Notes: generated from the letters alone by a model not told the origin. Shown: positions 11,003-22,433, numbered from the stretch's first letter. The stretch is 64,000 bases of DNA from Halomonas maura (GCF_030409305.1 NZ_JAUFPQ010000017.1:70106-134105), one strand, 5' to 3'. A program made the numbers and translations.

Positions 11003-13837
11003 TTAGAGGTTGAAGGCGTCTTCCACCAGCTGGCGCTGCTGTTCGGTATGCACGGACATGTAGCCCGCCGCGGGTGCCGCCGACGCCGGACGGCCGGCAA
11101 ACTTGAGCTTGCCGCCCAGGCCCGCCTTGAGGCGTTCGACGACGCTGCGCATGTGGTGCTGGCTGGGGTACCAGGCGCCCTGGTTGAGCGGCTCCTCCTG
11201 GCACCACACCACGTCGGAGACGTTGGTGTAGTCCTGGATCGCCTCGAACAGCTCCTCCTCGGGGAAGGGGTAGAGCTGCTCCAGGCGCAGGATGGCCACA
11301 TCGTCCCGGGCATTCTCCTCGCGCCAGTTGGCCAGGTCGTAGTAGATCTTGCCGGCACACAGGATGATGCGCTCGACCGACTTCGCCTCGCGCTCCCCCT
11401 GATCGGGCAACACCATCTGGAAGGTGCCGTTGGCCAGCTCGTCGAGGCTGGAGGTGGCCTCCTTGTGACGCAGCAGGCTCTTCGGCGACATCACCACCAG
11501 CGGCTTTCTCAGCTTGCGGATCACCTGGCGGCGCAGCAGGTGGAAGATCTGCGCCGGCGTGGTCGGCACGCAGACCTGCATGTTGTGCTCGGCACACAGC
11601 TGCAGGAAGCGCTCGAGACGCGCCGAGGAATGCTCGGGGCCCTGGCCCTCGTAGCCATGGGGCAGCAGCATGGTCAGGCCGCACAGCCGCTCCCACTTGG
11701 TCTCGCCGGAGGAGATGAACTGGTCGACCACCACCTGGGCGCCGTTGAAGAAGTCGCCGAACTGGGCTTCCCAGATCACCAGGTCGTTGGGCGCCGTGGT
11801 CGAGTAGCCGTACTCGAAGGCCAGCACCGCCTCTTCCGACAGGAAGGAGTCGTGGATGGTGAAGCGTGGCTGGCCGTCCGTCAGGTGCTGCAGCGGCACA
11901 TAGGTGCTGCCGTCCTTCTGGTTGTGCACCACCGCATGGCGGTGCGAGAAGGTGCCACGTCCCACGTCCTGGCCGGTCAGGCGGACCGGATGGCCTTGAT
12001 CGAGCAGGGTGGCGTAGGCCAGGGTCTCGGCGAAGCCCCAGTTGGTGGACATGCCGCCGGCCTGCATCTTGCGGCGATCGTCATAGATCTTGGCCACCTG
12101 GCGCTGGACGGCGACACCATCCGGGATCTCGCACATGCGCGCCGCCAGGTGCTGCAGGCGCTTCATGTCGAAGCTGGTGTCGGTGTGGCCGGACCACTCG
12201 TGGCCCAGGTAGGGCTTCCAGTTGACGAACAGCGCCGTGTTGGGCTTCTGCACCAGGGCATTGGCGACGTGGTTGCCGGCCACCAGGTCGTCCCGGTACT
12301 TCTCCATCATGGCCTTGGCGTCGTCGTCGCTGAGCAGGCCTTCCTTGACCAGTCGCTCGACGTAGCGGGTCCGCGAGGACGGGTGGTTCTTGATCTTGCC
12401 GTACATCATCGGCTGGGTGCCGGAGGGCTCGTCCGCCTCGTTGTGGCCCCGGCGGCGATAGCAGACCAGGTCGATGACCACGTCCTTCTTGAACTGCTGG
12501 CGGTAGTCCAGCGCCACCTGGGTGGCATGCAGCACGGCATCCGGGTCGTCGCCGTTGACGTGGAAGATCGGTGCCTGGACCATCTTGGCGATATCGGTGC
12601 AGTACTCGGTGGAGCGCGAGTCTTCCGGGTGCGAGGTGGTGAAACCCACCTGGTTGTTGATCACGATATGCACCGTGCCGCCGGTGCGGTAGGCGCGGGT
12701 CTGGGACATCTGGAAGGTCTCCATGACCACGCCCTGACCGGCGAAGGCCGCGTCGCCGTGCACGTTGATCGGCAGCACCTTGCCGCCCTCATGGTCGCTG
12801 CGGCGATCCTGGCGGGCCCGCACCGAGCCCACCACCACCGGCGCGACGATCTCCAGGTGGGAGGGATTGAACGACAACGCCAGGTGGACCTCGCCGCCCG
12901 GCGTCATGACGTTCGAGCTGAAGCCCTGATGGTACTTGACGTCACCGGAGCCCCGCTCGACCACCTTCTTGCCATCGAACTCGTCGATCAGCTCGGAGGG
13001 ATTCTTGCCGAGGATGTTGACCAGCACGTTGAGACGCCCGCGGTGGGCCATGCCGATCACCACTTCCTTGGTGCCGTAGCCGCCGGCGCGCTGGATCAGC
13101 TCGTCCATCATGGGGATGAAGGACTCGCCGCCCTCCAGGCCGAAGCGCTTGGTGCCCGGATACTTGGAGGCCAGGTAGCTCTCCAGGCCCTCGGCGGCGC
13201 TCAGCCGCTCCAGCACGTGCGTGCGCACCTCGTCGCTGAACTTCGGCGCCGAGCGCACCGACTCGAAGCGCTGCTGCAGCCAGCGTTTCTCCTCGGTGTC
13301 GACGATATGCATGATCTCGCAGCCGATGCTGCGGCAATAGGTCTGCTCCAGCGCCTCGACGATCTCCTTGAGCGGCGCCTTGTCCACGCCGAGGAAGAAG
13401 GAGCCGGTCTGGAACTCGGTGTCCAGGTCGGCCTTGGAGAGCTGGTGGAAGGACAGGTCCAGGTCGGGCACCGGGACCGGGCTACGCAGATCGAGGGGAT
13501 CGATGTTGGCCTTCTGGTGGCCGCGGAAGCGGTAGGCGTTGATCAGCTGCAGTACCTTGACCTGCTTGCGGCTCGCGTCACTCTCGGTGGCGGCGGCGGC
13601 CTGGGCGGTGCGGCGCTGACGGCCTAGCTGATAGAACTGTTCTCGGGTCGGGGCAAGCGGAACGTCGCTGGTGGCGCTGCCATCGGGTCTCGGCAGTTGA
13701 TCGAAGTACTGGCGCCATTCGTCGGGAACGGCAGAGGGGTCATCGAGGTACTGCTCGTAGAGCGCTTCCACATAGTGGACATTACTGCCACTGACGTGGG
13801 AGGAGCGCCACATCAACTCCATTATGCCTTGTTGCAT
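11003..13837 (-). CDS. sucA: 2-oxoglutarate dehydrogenase E1
   Basis: Thiamine-diphosphate E1 subunit that decarboxylates 2-oxoglutarate and passes the succinyl group to SucB. The 944-residue length matches E. coli SucA (933). The N-terminus (MQQGIMELMWRSSHVSGSN) is the conserved start and was chosen over upstream in-frame codons and over an internal ATG five codons later. Motifs include EGGESFIPMMDEL, the catalytic-loop GMAHRGRLNVLVNILGK and the ThDP/Mg-binding GDAAFAGQGVVMETFQMS. It sits 42 bases before sucB and 217 bases after sdhB. Confidence 0.96.
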   Translation of the reverse strand: MQQGIMELMWRSSHVSGSNVHYVEALYEQYLDDPSAVPDEWRQYFDQLPRPDGSATSDVPLAPTREQFYQLGRQRRTAQAAAATESDASRKQVKVLQLINAYRFRGHQKANIDPLDLRSPVPVPDLDLSFHQLSKADLDTEFQTGSFFLGVDKAPLKEIVEALEQTYCRSIGCEIMHIVDTEEKRWLQQRFESVRSAPKFSDEVRTHVLERLSAAEGLESYLASKYPGTKRFGLEGGESFIPMMDELIQRAGGYGTKEVVIGMAHRGRLNVLVNILGKNPSELIDEFDGKKVVERGSGDVKYHQGFSSNVMTPGGEVHLALSFNPSHLEIVAPVVVGSVRARQDRRSDHEGGKVLPINVHGDAAFAGQGVVMETFQMSQTRAYRTGGTVHIVINNQVGFTTSHPEDSRSTEYCTDIAKMVQAPIFHVNGDDPDAVLHATQVALDYRQQFKKDVVIDLVCYRRRGHNEADEPSGTQPMMYGKIKNHPSSRTRYVERLVKEGLLSDDDAKAMMEKYRDDLVAGNHVANALVQKPNTALFVNWKPYLGHEWSGHTDTSFDMKRLQHLAARMCEIPDGVAVQRQVAKIYDDRRKMQAGGMSTNWGFAETLAYATLLDQGHPVRLTGQDVGRGTFSHRHAVVHNQKDGSTYVPLQHLTDGQPRFTIHDSFLSEEAVLAFEYGYSTTAPNDLVIWEAQFGDFFNGAQVVVDQFISSGETKWERLCGLTMLLPHGYEGQGPEHSSARLERFLQLCAEHNMQVCVPTTPAQIFHLLRRQVIRKLRKPLVVMSPKSLLRHKEATSSLDELANGTFQMVLPDQGEREAKSVERIILCAGKIYYDLANWREENARDDVAILRLEQLYPFPEEELFEAIQDYTNVSDVVWCQEEPLNQGAWYPSQHHMRSVVERLKAGLGGKLKFAGRPASAAPAAGYMSVHTEQQRQLVEDAFNL

Positions 13838-13944
13838 TTCTCGGTCACCCTGCACTGATGGGGTGGTATCGGCGTCGTCACGGCTCGCCCGTGGCGACAT
13901 CGGGGGTGGCCGGCCGGGGGCCGGACACCTTGCGTTCGATGGTC

Positions 13945-13973
13945 AAGAGCCGGTGCACAAGGCACCGGCTCTT
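13945..13973. terminator. Hairpin between sdhB and sucA
   Basis: A perfect 12-bp stem (AAGAGCCGGTGC / GCACCGGCTCTT) with a 5-base loop in the 217-base sdhB-sucA gap. It lacks a strong T tail. It may attenuate transcription or set sdh versus suc mRNA levels, as intergenic hairpins at this position do in enteric bacteria. Confidence 0.55.
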
Positions 13974-14054
13974 CGACGACACACCGGGTCAAGGCTGCGA
14001 CCACGTGCCGCAGCTCAGGGCCGGTGCGTATGATAACAAGCCGACGGCCACGAT

Positions 14055-14765
14055 TTAAGTGGCATTCGCCAGCAGCATCTCGCGGATCTTGCCGATCGCC
14101 CGCGTCGGGTTGAGCCCCTTCGGGCAGACGGCCACGCAGTTCATGATGCCGCGGCAGCGGAACACGGAGAACGGGTCCTCCAGCTCGGCCAGGCGCTCGC
14201 GGGTCGCCTCGTCCCGGGAATCCGCCAGGAAGCGGTAGGCCTGCAGCAGGCCGGCCGGGCCGACGAACTTGTCCGGGTTCCACCAGAACGACGGGCAAGC
14301 GGTCGAGCAGCAGGCGCAGAGGATGCACTCGTAGAGGCCGTCGAGCTTGTCGCGCTCCTCCGGCGACTGCAGGCGCTCGATGGCCGGCGCCGGCTGGTCG
14401 TTCTGCAGGTACGGCTGGATACGCTCGTACTGCTTGTAGAACAGCCCCATGTCGACCACCAGGTCACGGATGACCGGCAGGCCGGGCAGCGGACGCAGCG
14501 TGAGCTTGCCCTTCTTGACCACCTCGGACAGCGGCGTGATGCAGGCCAGGCCGTTCTTGCCGTTCATGTTCATGCCATCGGAGCCGCACACGCCCTCGCG
14601 GCAGCTGCGGCGGTAGGCCAGGCCGTTGTCCTGTTCCTTCACCAGATGCAGCACATCCAGCACCATCAGGTCGCGACCCTGGGTGTCGACCTGGAACTCC
14701 TCCATGTAGGGGGCGGAGTCCGTTTCCGGGTTGTAGCGGTACAGGGATACCTGAAGCTTGGACAT
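14055..14765 (-). CDS. sdhB: Succinate dehydrogenase iron-sulfur subunit
   Basis: Electron-transfer subunit of complex II, 236 residues. All three cluster motifs are visible: the 2Fe-2S CREGVCGSDGMNMNG, and the paired CILCACCSTACP and CRGIMNCVAVCPKGLNP for the 4Fe-4S and 3Fe-4S centres. The gene begins 11 bases after the sdhA stop. It is the last gene of the sdhCDAB block and is followed by a hairpin before sucA. Confidence 0.97.
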   Translation of the reverse strand: MSKLQVSLYRYNPETDSAPYMEEFQVDTQGRDLMVLDVLHLVKEQDNGLAYRRSCREGVCGSDGMNMNGKNGLACITPLSEVVKKGKLTLRPLPGLPVIRDLVVDMGLFYKQYERIQPYLQNDQPAPAIERLQSPEERDKLDGLYECILCACCSTACPSFWWNPDKFVGPAGLLQAYRFLADSRDEATRERLAELEDPFSVFRCRGIMNCVAVCPKGLNPTRAIGKIREMLLANAT

Positions 14766-14776
14766 CGTGACTCCCC

Positions 14777-16549
14777 TCAGTAAGTGCGGACTTTCGGCTC
14801 GAACATGTCGACGGTCTTGGGCGCGAAGTTGACGTCGCGCTGCCCCAGTCGCTTCTCGGCCGGGAAGTACATCGAATGCTTCAGCCAGTTGACATCGTCG
14901 CGATCCGGATAGTCGTAGCGCGAATGGGCACCACGGCTTTCCTTGCGCTCCAGGGCGGCGATGGCGGTGGCCTCGGCGACCTCCATCAGGTTGTCGAGCT
15001 CCAGCGCCTCCACCCGGGCGGTGTTGAAGGTGTTCGACTTGTCCGGCAAGTAGGCGTTGTCGATGCGCTCGCGGAGCTCGGCCAGCTGCTTGACGCCCTT
15101 CTGCATGTTGTCCTCCTCGCGGAACACGCCGAAGGAGGTCTGCATGATGTCCTGCAGCTCGCGCTTGAGCTCGGGCACGGTCTCGCCGCTCTCGGACGCG
15201 TTCCAGCGGTTCATGCGCTGCATGGCCGACTCGACGTCGGACTCGCTGGCATCGAGGTACTCGATGCCCTCGTTGAGCGCGCTCTCGATGAACATGCCGG
15301 CGGCACGGCCAAAGACCACCAGGTCAAGCAGCGAGTTGCCGCCCAGGCGGTTGGCACCGTGCACCGAGACACAGGCCGCCTCGCCGCAGGCGAACAGGCC
15401 GTTGATGATCTTGTCGTTGCCCTTGGCGTCCTGCATGATCGCCTGCCCATGCACATTGGTGGGCACGCCGCCCATCATGTAGTGGCAGGTCGGCACCACC
15501 GGGATCGGCTCCTTGGCCGGGTCCACATGGGCGAAGGTCTTGGACAGCTCGACGATACCCGGCAGGCGCTTGCCGAGGACGTCCTCGCCCAGGTGATCCA
15601 GCTTGAGGTAGACGTGATCGCCCTTCTCGCCGCAGCCGCGGCCCTCGAGGATCTCCATGACCATGGAACGGGCCACCACGTCGCGGCCGGCCAGGTCCTT
15701 GGCGTTGGGGGCATAACGCTCCATGAAGCGCTCGCCGTCCTTGTTGACCAGGTAGCCACCCTCGCCGCGGCAGCCCTCGGTCACCAGGGTGCCGGCGCCG
15801 TAGATGCCGGTCGGGTGGAACTGCCACATCTCCATGTCCTGCATCGGGAAGCCGGCCCGCAGGGCCATGCCGATGCCGTCGCCGGTGTTGATCAGGGCGT
15901 TGGTGGTGGAGGCATAGATCCGCCCGGAGCCGCCGGTGGCCAGCACGGTGGCCTTGGACTTGACGTGAACCACTTCGCCGGTCTCGATGTCCATGGCGAT
16001 GCAGCCCACCACATCGCCATTGGCGTTTTTGACCAAGTCGACGGCGTACCACTCGTTGAGGAAGGTGGTATTGTTCTTCAGGTTGTTCTGGTAGAGCGTG
16101 TGCAGCAGCGCATGGCCGGTCCGATCCGCCGCGGCGCAGGTGCGGGCCGCCTGCCCCCCTTCCCCGAAGTTCTTGGACTGGCCGCCGAACGGGCGCTGGT
16201 AGATGCGGCCGTTGTCGAAGCGGGAGAACGGCAGCCCCATGTGCTCGAGCTCGAAGACCGCCTTGGGGCCCTCGGAGCACATGTATTCGGCCGCGTCCTG
16301 GTCGGCGATGTAGTCGCCGCCCTTGACGGTGTCATACATGTGCCAGCGCCAGTCGTCGTTGGGGTCGGCGGAGGCGATGGCACAGGTGATGCCGCCCTGG
16401 GCGGACACGGTGTGCGAGCGGGTCGGAAAGACCTTGGACAGCACGGCGGTCTTCTTGCCGGACTTGGCCAGCTCGAGGGCGGCCCGCAGGCCGGCACCGC
16501 CACCGCCGATGATGATGGCGTCGAAGGTCAGGCTACGCAGGTTGGACAT
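14777..16549 (-). CDS. sdhA: Succinate dehydrogenase flavoprotein subunit
   Basis: Catalytic FAD subunit of complex II oxidising succinate to fumarate, 590 residues. The FAD fold [19 protein letters not shown] is at the N-terminus. [10 protein letters not shown] contains the histidine that carries covalent FAD, and [21 protein letters not shown] contributes active-site residues, including the conserved arginine. It starts 3 bases after the sdhD stop and is co-transcribed with sdhC, sdhD and sdhB. Confidence 0.98.
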   Translation of the reverse strand: MSNLRSLTFDAIIIGGGGAGLRAALELAKSGKKTAVLSKVFPTRSHTVSAQGGITCAIASADPNDDWRWHMYDTVKGGDYIADQDAAEYMCSEGPKAVFELEHMGLPFSRFDNGRIYQRPFGGQSKNFGEGGQAARTCAAADRTGHALLHTLYQNNLKNNTTFLNEWYAVDLVKNANGDVVGCIAMDIETGEVVHVKSKATVLATGGSGRIYASTTNALINTGDGIGMALRAGFPMQDMEMWQFHPTGIYGAGTLVTEGCRGEGGYLVNKDGERFMERYAPNAKDLAGRDVVARSMVMEILEGRGCGEKGDHVYLKLDHLGEDVLGKRLPGIVELSKTFAHVDPAKEPIPVVPTCHYMMGGVPTNVHGQAIMQDAKGNDKIINGLFACGEAACVSVHGANRLGGNSLLDLVVFGRAAGMFIESALNEGIEYLDASESDVESAMQRMNRWNASESGETVPELKRELQDIMQTSFGVFREEDNMQKGVKQLAELRERIDNAYLPDKSNTFNTARVEALELDNLMEVAEATAIAALERKESRGAHSRYDYPDRDDVNWLKHSMYFPAEKRLGQRDVNFAPKTVDMFEPKVRTY

Positions 16550-16552
16550 GGA

Positions 16553-16900
16553 TCAGGCTCCCCACAGAACTTGGATGCCCCAGACCAGGAACACGAAGAT
16601 GGCCAGGATGATGACGGTCTGGGTGGCGATACGAATGCCGGTCGGCTTGAGGTAGTCGGTGGTCACGGTCCACAGCCCGACCCAGGCGTGGGCGGCCAGG
16701 GACACGAAGGCCAGCAGCGAGAAGATGCGCATCCATGTGTGGGCGAAGAGTCCGCTCCAGGTCGCGTAATCCAGGCCCGGATGGAACAGCAGGTAGCCGA
16801 CGATGAAGAGGGTGTAGAGGGCCAGGATAATGGCCGAGACGCGCTGGACGAGCCAGTCGGAAAGACCGCTGCGTCCGAAGTTCGTGACGTTGGTTACCAT
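16553..16900 (-). CDS. sdhD: Succinate dehydrogenase membrane anchor
   Basis: A 115-residue inner-membrane anchor of complex II with three hydrophobic segments and the conserved N-terminal SGLSDWLVQRVSAIIL region. HAWVGLWTVTTDYLK contains the histidine (HAWVG) near heme b and the quinone site. It overlaps the sdhC end by 7 bases, and sdhA starts 3 bases after its stop. Confidence 0.93.
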   Translation of the reverse strand: MVTNVTNFGRSGLSDWLVQRVSAIILALYTLFIVGYLLFHPGLDYATWSGLFAHTWMRIFSLLAFVSLAAHAWVGLWTVTTDYLKPTGIRIATQTVIILAIFVFLVWGIQVLWGA

Positions 16901-17271
16901 ACCCAGACTCCAGCCAGAATGATCAGGACCACGCTCACCACCACGGTGATCTGTGCCTTCTTGACGCCGCCCTCGAGGGTCACGCCGATGTCGATGTCCA
17001 TCAGCAGATGCTTGATGCCGGCCACGAAGTGGAAGGCCAGCGCCGACAGCAGACCCCAGGCGACCAGCTTGGCCAGGAAGTTGTGAGCCAGGGCATCGCT
17101 CACGGCGGCGAAGCCGGCGGGCGACGACAGTGACGTGTCGAGGGCCCAGAAGGCGAAGATCAGGCCGATGAAAAGGATGACGCCGGTGATGCGGTGGGCA
17201 ATTGACGTCAAGGCGGGAAGGGGGAACTGTATCGTGGACAGATCCAGATTTACGGGTCGTTTGCTATTCAC
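16894..17271 (-). CDS. sdhC: Succinate dehydrogenase cytochrome b556 subunit
   Basis: A 125-residue heme-b anchor subunit of complex II. It has the family signature RPVNLDLSTIQFPLPALTSI followed by AHRITGV, and a heme-ligand region AFHFVAGIKHLLMD, with three membrane segments. It is the first gene of the 11.5-kb minus-strand TCA block. A good sigma70 promoter lies about 130 bases upstream. Confidence 0.95.
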   Translation of the reverse strand: MNSKRPVNLDLSTIQFPLPALTSIAHRITGVILFIGLIFAFWALDTSLSSPAGFAAVSDALAHNFLAKLVAWGLLSALAFHFVAGIKHLLMDIDIGVTLEGGVKKAQITVVVSVVLIILAGVWVW

Positions 17272-17402
17272 GGCTCTCTACACACTCTCTTGGCCCGCGG
17301 ATGGACACTCGGGCGAGGCCCGACACGGGCGGTGGTTTCGGGAAGGGACAGGATCATGACCCTGGGGTCGTGATCGTCGTTTCCTGCCAGTCGCGCGACA
17401 GG

Positions 17403-17431
17403 ATTATAGGGTTATGCCCCCCCCATGACAA
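17403..17431 (-). promoter_or_regulatory. sigma70 promoter for sdhCDAB-suc
   Basis: On the minus strand a -35 TTGTCA and a perfect -10 TATAAT are separated by exactly 17 bases, with a run of eight Gs in the spacer. Transcription would start near 17396, giving a leader of about 125 nt before sdhC. Confidence 0.8.
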
Positions 17432-17624
17432 ATTGGCCTCCCGTCGACTCGACCATGGTGGAAGGTCACGGAGGGTGCCCAAAATCCCGTCGCCAGCGGG
17501 CTGGTCCCGATGACGCCACGGGCCGCGGCGGGCCGGGGCTGCGGATGATGCAGAGCACCATTTTCTGTACAAAAACCATACCGCGAATCACCTCCCGTAC
17601 AGTACAGCAAGGTCAATGGGCGAA

Positions 17625-17652
17625 TTGACAATCTCGAAGACGCTTCTATAGT
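17625..17652 (+). promoter_or_regulatory. sigma70 promoter for gltA
   Basis: A perfect -35 TTGACA and a -10 TATAGT are spaced by 16 bases. Transcription would start near 17659, about 70 nt before the gltA ATG. Together with the sdhC promoter it forms a divergent control region for TCA-cycle entry and the succinate steps. Confidence 0.8.
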
Positions 17653-17728
17653 GGGCGAACCTTTTCGCCGGCAAGTTCTGCGAAATCACGACTTATCGCG
17701 CCACCATGAACTCGAGAGGAGGCCAGTT

Positions 17729-19015
17729 ATGGCTGACAGGAAAGCGACATTGACGGTAGAGGGTCTGGACCAGCCGATCGAGCTGCCGATCTACTCGGGC
17801 ACCGTGGGGCCAGACGTCATCGATGTGCGTGGCCTCGGCGCCCAGGGCCTGTTCACCTACGACCCCGGCTTCATGGCGACCTCCTCTTGCCAGTCGGCCA
17901 TCACCTATATCGATGGTGGCAAGGGCGTGCTGCTGCACCGCGGCTACCCCATCGAACAGCTGGCCAAGCATTCGAACTTCGTCGAGATGTGCTACCTGCT
18001 GCTGTTCGGCGAACTGCCCGACAAGGCCCACTACCAGGAGTTCGCCGGGCGTGTTCGCGGCCACACCATGGTCCACGAGCAACTGGCCAATTTCTACAAG
18101 GGCTTCCGTCGCGATGCCCACCCGATGTCCATCCTATGCGGCGTGGTCGGCGGCCTGGCGGCCTTCTACCATGACCACCTGGACATCACCAAGCAGCAAG
18201 ACCGCGAGATCAGCGCCATTCGCCTGATCGCCAAGATGCCGACCCTCGCGGCCATGTCCTACAAGTACAACGTCGGCCAGCCGTTCAACTATCCGCGCAA
18301 TGACCTGCAGTATGCAGAGAACTTCCTCTACATGATGTTCAGCAACCCCTGCGAGGACTACAAGATCAACCCGGTGTTCGCCAAGGCCATGGATCGCATC
18401 TTCATGCTGCATGCCGACCACGAGCAGAATGCCTCCACCTCCACGGTGCGCCTGGCCGGCTCTACCGGCGCCAATCCCTTCGCCTGCATCAGCGCCGGCA
18501 TCGCCGCCCTCTGGGGCCCGGCCCATGGCGGGGCCAACGAGGCGGTGCTGAACATGCTCGACGAGATCGGCGACGAGTCCGAGGAGAACATCCAGCGCTT
18601 CATCGACAAGGCCAAGGACAAGGACGACCCCTTCAAGCTGATGGGCTTCGGTCACCGCGTCTACCGCAACTTCGACCCGCGAGCCAAGGTCATGAAGGAG
18701 ACCTGCGACGAGGTGCTGGCCGAGTTGGGCATGGCCGACGATCCCCAACTCAGGATCGCCAAGCGCCTGGAGCAGATCGCCCTGGAGGACGAGTACTTCA
18801 TCGAGCGCAAGCTGTATCCGAACGTCGACTTCTACTCCGGCATCATCCTCAAGGCCATGGGCGTTCCGACCAACATGTTCACCGTGATCTTCGCGGTATC
18901 ACGGACCATCGGCTGGATCTCCCACTGGCACGAGATGATCAGCGCCAGCTACAAGATCGGCCGTCCGCGCCAGCTCTACGTGGGCTACGACCAACGCGAC
19001 TACCCCAGCGAGTAA
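17729..19015 (+). CDS. gltA: Citrate synthase (type II)
   Basis: Condenses oxaloacetate with acetyl-CoA; 428 residues, like the hexameric NADH-sensitive E. coli enzyme (427). The start ATG ([16 protein letters not shown]) has a perfect AGGAGG 6 bases upstream, which decides it over upstream in-frame codons. Active-site segments visible are [26 protein letters not shown] (catalytic His) and [15 protein letters not shown], with the catalytic Asp in PNVDFYSG. Divergent from sdhC. Confidence 0.98.
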   Translation: MADRKATLTVEGLDQPIELPIYSGTVGPDVIDVRGLGAQGLFTYDPGFMATSSCQSAITYIDGGKGVLLHRGYPIEQLAKHSNFVEMCYLLLFGELPDKAHYQEFAGRVRGHTMVHEQLANFYKGFRRDAHPMSILCGVVGGLAAFYHDHLDITKQQDREISAIRLIAKMPTLAAMSYKYNVGQPFNYPRNDLQYAENFLYMMFSNPCEDYKINPVFAKAMDRIFMLHADHEQNASTSTVRLAGSTGANPFACISAGIAALWGPAHGGANEAVLNMLDEIGDESEENIQRFIDKAKDKDDPFKLMGFGHRVYRNFDPRAKVMKETCDEVLAELGMADDPQLRIAKRLEQIALEDEYFIERKLYPNVDFYSGIILKAMGVPTNMFTVIFAVSRTIGWISHWHEMISASYKIGRPRQLYVGYDQRDYPSE

Positions 19016-19041
19016 GTCGCCACTGCGCATCATCCCTGAAG

Positions 19042-19064
19042 AAGGCCGCCCCCCGGGCGGCCTT
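19042..19064 (+). terminator. Terminator after gltA
   Basis: A 10-bp stem AAGGCCGCCC / GGGCGGCCTT with a 3-base loop, 27 bases past the gltA stop. The T tail is weak (CCTTCC), so it is probably a GC-type intrinsic terminator. Confidence 0.65.
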
Positions 19065-19100
19065 CCGCGTTTCGAAGATCGTCAAGCGAGGAAACCGAAC

Positions 19101-19991
19101 ATGCCGCAAGACATCTCCACTGTCGCCTTTATCGGGCTGGGCGTGATGGGCCATCCCATGGCCGGCCACCTGGCCGGTGCCGGCCTCGACGTCCGGGTCT
19201 ACAACCGCACCACCGACAAGGCCACCGCCTGGCTGGCCAGGCATGGCGGCAGTCACCACGCCACGCCGGCCGAGGCCGCCCGAGACGCCGACCTGGTAGT
19301 GGTCTGCGTCGGCAACGACGACGATGTGCGCCAGGTCACCACGGGGCCGGACGGCGCCCTGCAGGGCATGGCGTCGGGCAGCCTGCTGGTGGACCACACC
19401 ACCGCCTCCGCCGAGCTGGCCGCCGAACTCGACGCCGCCTGCCGCGAACGACGCATCGGCTTCCTGGACGCCCCGGTGTCCGGTGGCCAGCAGGGCGCCG
19501 AGACCGGGGCCCTGACCATCATGTGCGGCGGCGAGCCGGCGGATTTCGAGCGCGCCGCCCCGCTGCTCGAGCGCTATGGCCGCAGCGTGACCCTGATGGG
19601 GCCGGCTGGCAGTGGCCAGCTGACCAAGATGGTCAACCAGATCTGCATCGGCGGGCTGATCCAGGGCCTGGCCGAGGGCTTGCACTTCGCCGACAAGGCC
19701 GGTCTGGACGCGACCCGGGTGGTGGAGGCGATCAGCCAGGGCGCCGCCGGCTCCTGGCAGATGGACAACCGTCATCGAACCATGCTCGACGATGAGTACG
19801 CGCACGGCTTCGCGGTGGACTGGATGCGCAAGGATCTGGGCATCTGCCTGGACCAGGCACGACGCCTCGGCGCCCGGCTGCCGGTGACGGCCCTGGTGGA
19901 TCAATTCTACGCTGACGTCCAGGCGATGGGCGGCGGGCGCTGGGACACCTCTTCGCTGTTGCGCCGCCTGCACGACCCGGACAAGGCCTGA
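19101..19991 (+). CDS. NAD(P)-dependent 3-hydroxyisobutyrate dehydrogenase-family oxidoreductase
   Basis: A 296-residue beta-hydroxyacid dehydrogenase of the MmsB/GarR/GlxR family, reducing or oxidising small 3-hydroxy acids. The N-terminal Rossmann motif GLGVMGHPMAGHL, the substrate-binding DAPVSGGQQGAETG and the catalytic-lysine segment GQLTKMVNQ are all present. A GCGAGGA ribosome site precedes the ATG. The exact substrate (3-hydroxyisobutyrate, tartronate semialdehyde or another) cannot be told. It stands alone after gltA and is followed by a GC hairpin. Confidence 0.85.
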   Translation: MPQDISTVAFIGLGVMGHPMAGHLAGAGLDVRVYNRTTDKATAWLARHGGSHHATPAEAARDADLVVVCVGNDDDVRQVTTGPDGALQGMASGSLLVDHTTASAELAAELDAACRERRIGFLDAPVSGGQQGAETGALTIMCGGEPADFERAAPLLERYGRSVTLMGPAGSGQLTKMVNQICIGGLIQGLAEGLHFADKAGLDATRVVEAISQGAAGSWQMDNRHRTMLDDEYAHGFAVDWMRKDLGICLDQARRLGARLPVTALVDQFYADVQAMGGGRWDTSSLLRRLHDPDKA

Positions 19992-19999
19992 CGACCGCA

Positions 20000-20028
20000 G
20001 GCGGGAGCGGCGCGACCGCGCTCCCGCC
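20000..20028 (+). terminator. GC hairpin after the dehydrogenase gene
   Basis: A perfect 10-bp stem GGCGGGAGCG / CGCTCCCGCC with a 9-base loop, 9 bases past the stop codon. There is no T run, so terminator strength is uncertain. Confidence 0.4.
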
Positions 20029-20382
20029 TCGCGGCAGCCCGGCTCGCCTCCGCGCCGCCTCTCGAGACCTTGTCCGCGCACTGTAGCGTTTTCCACACAT
20101 TCTGTGGATAAACCTGTTCAAAACCCCTAGACAAGCGCCTCAAATCGCCATGAACAGCGGCTTCGCCTTAGATTGATCAATTTTTAACCTAATCTAATTG
20201 CTTGATTTTAAAGGAATAAATCAAGAAGCCCACTGGCATGGGGCCTGGCGGATGAATTATTCACAGAAGAGGGAGCAGGAACACGACTCGTGGACAAGTC
20301 AAGAGGAAATGTACCACTTTTATCATGCGATAGTATGAGACGCACTCGTCGTCGGATGACCCGGCAGCCGAGGAGCGGAGAC
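20029..20382. other. Gene-free, partly AT-rich spacer
   Basis: No gene is supported here. About 20155-20230 is strikingly AT-rich (stretches such as TTTTTAACCTAATCTAATTG) against a strongly GC-rich surround. It lies downstream of the tRNA pair. No integrase, direct repeat of a tRNA end or other mobile-element trace was seen. Confidence 0.5.
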
Positions 20383-20405
20383 AAAAAAAGACGCTGTCAG
20401 CGTCT
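20383..20405 (-). terminator. Rho-independent terminator of the tRNA operon
   Basis: On the minus strand a short stem AGACGCTG / CAGCGTCT runs into TTTTTTT, 18 bases past the tRNA-Glu 3' end. It is a classic intrinsic terminator for the tRNA-Ala-tRNA-Glu transcript. Confidence 0.85.
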
Positions 20406-20423
20406 GGGGATAAAACTGAGGAG

Positions 20424-20499
20424 TGGCGTCCCATAGGGGGTTCGAACCCCTGTTCCCGCCGTGAAAGGGCGGTGTCCTGGACCACTAGACGAATGGGAC
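20424..20499 (-). tRNA. tRNA-Glu (anticodon TTC)
   Basis: A 76-nt gene including an encoded 3' CCA. The acceptor stem GTCCCAT pairs with ATGGGAC, the anticodon loop is CCTTTCACGG region with TTC, and the T-loop GGGTTCGAACCC is present. It is nearly identical to the E. coli glutamate tRNA and is located directly beside the glutamyl-tRNA synthetase gene. Confidence 0.97.
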
Positions 20500-20521
20500 G
20501 CATCGCCTTCGATCGAGATGG

Positions 20522-20597
20522 TGGTGGAGCCTAGCGGGATCGAACCGCTGACCTCGACACTGCCAGTGTCGCGCTCTCCCAGCTGAGCTAAGGCCCC
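20522..20597 (-). tRNA. tRNA-Ala (anticodon GGC)
   Basis: A 76-nt gene with encoded CCA. It begins GGGGCCTTAGCTCAGCTGGG, has anticodon stem-loop GACACTGGCAGTGTC (GGC) and T-loop GGTTCGATCCC. It is first in a two-tRNA transcript with tRNA-Glu, separated by 22 bases. Confidence 0.97.
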
Positions 20598-20619
20598 AGA
20601 TCTCGTGAAGACGAGGCGT

Positions 20620-20648
20620 ATAGTACTGATTCCCCTCGCCTTCGTCAA
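20620..20648 (-). promoter_or_regulatory. sigma70 promoter of the tRNA operon
   Basis: On the minus strand TTGACG and TACTAT are 17 bases apart, ending 22 bases upstream of mature tRNA-Ala. The position fits a tRNA promoter. Confidence 0.65.
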
Positions 20649-20798
20649 CGGGAAAACGAGAATTTCCTGCTGCGCTCGATATCCTGGCCGCCGGCGGTGC
20701 TCGCGCTCCTCATGTAGCAGGTACACTGCGGGCGCTGTGCTCCGGCGGCGACCAGCCTATCGTCGCTCGCGACGGAACTTCTGCGTTTTCCTATTACA

Positions 20799-22277
<1,479 letters not shown>

Positions 22278-22433
22278 GTCGTCCTTGGTCCAATGGTGGG
22301 AATGAGGCCCTGGCGCCAGGGCGGATGGCCGCATTATACGCACCTCGCCCATGGCGGGCAGCCGTGGCCACGGAATCATTTCCCGCCGCGGCGGTCCATC
22401 CCTGGATATCTCGACGACACGCAAGGAGCGACC

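Noticed and set aside
13822..13837. Alternative start of sucA at an ATG (MELMW) five codons downstream
   Set aside because: The MQQGIMELMW start aligns better with the usual SucA N-terminus and has a GAG-type site upstream.
20383..20600. Possible integration (att) site at the tRNA genes
   Set aside because: No second copy of a tRNA end, integrase or mobile gene is seen within the window; kept only as a low-interest AT-rich observation.
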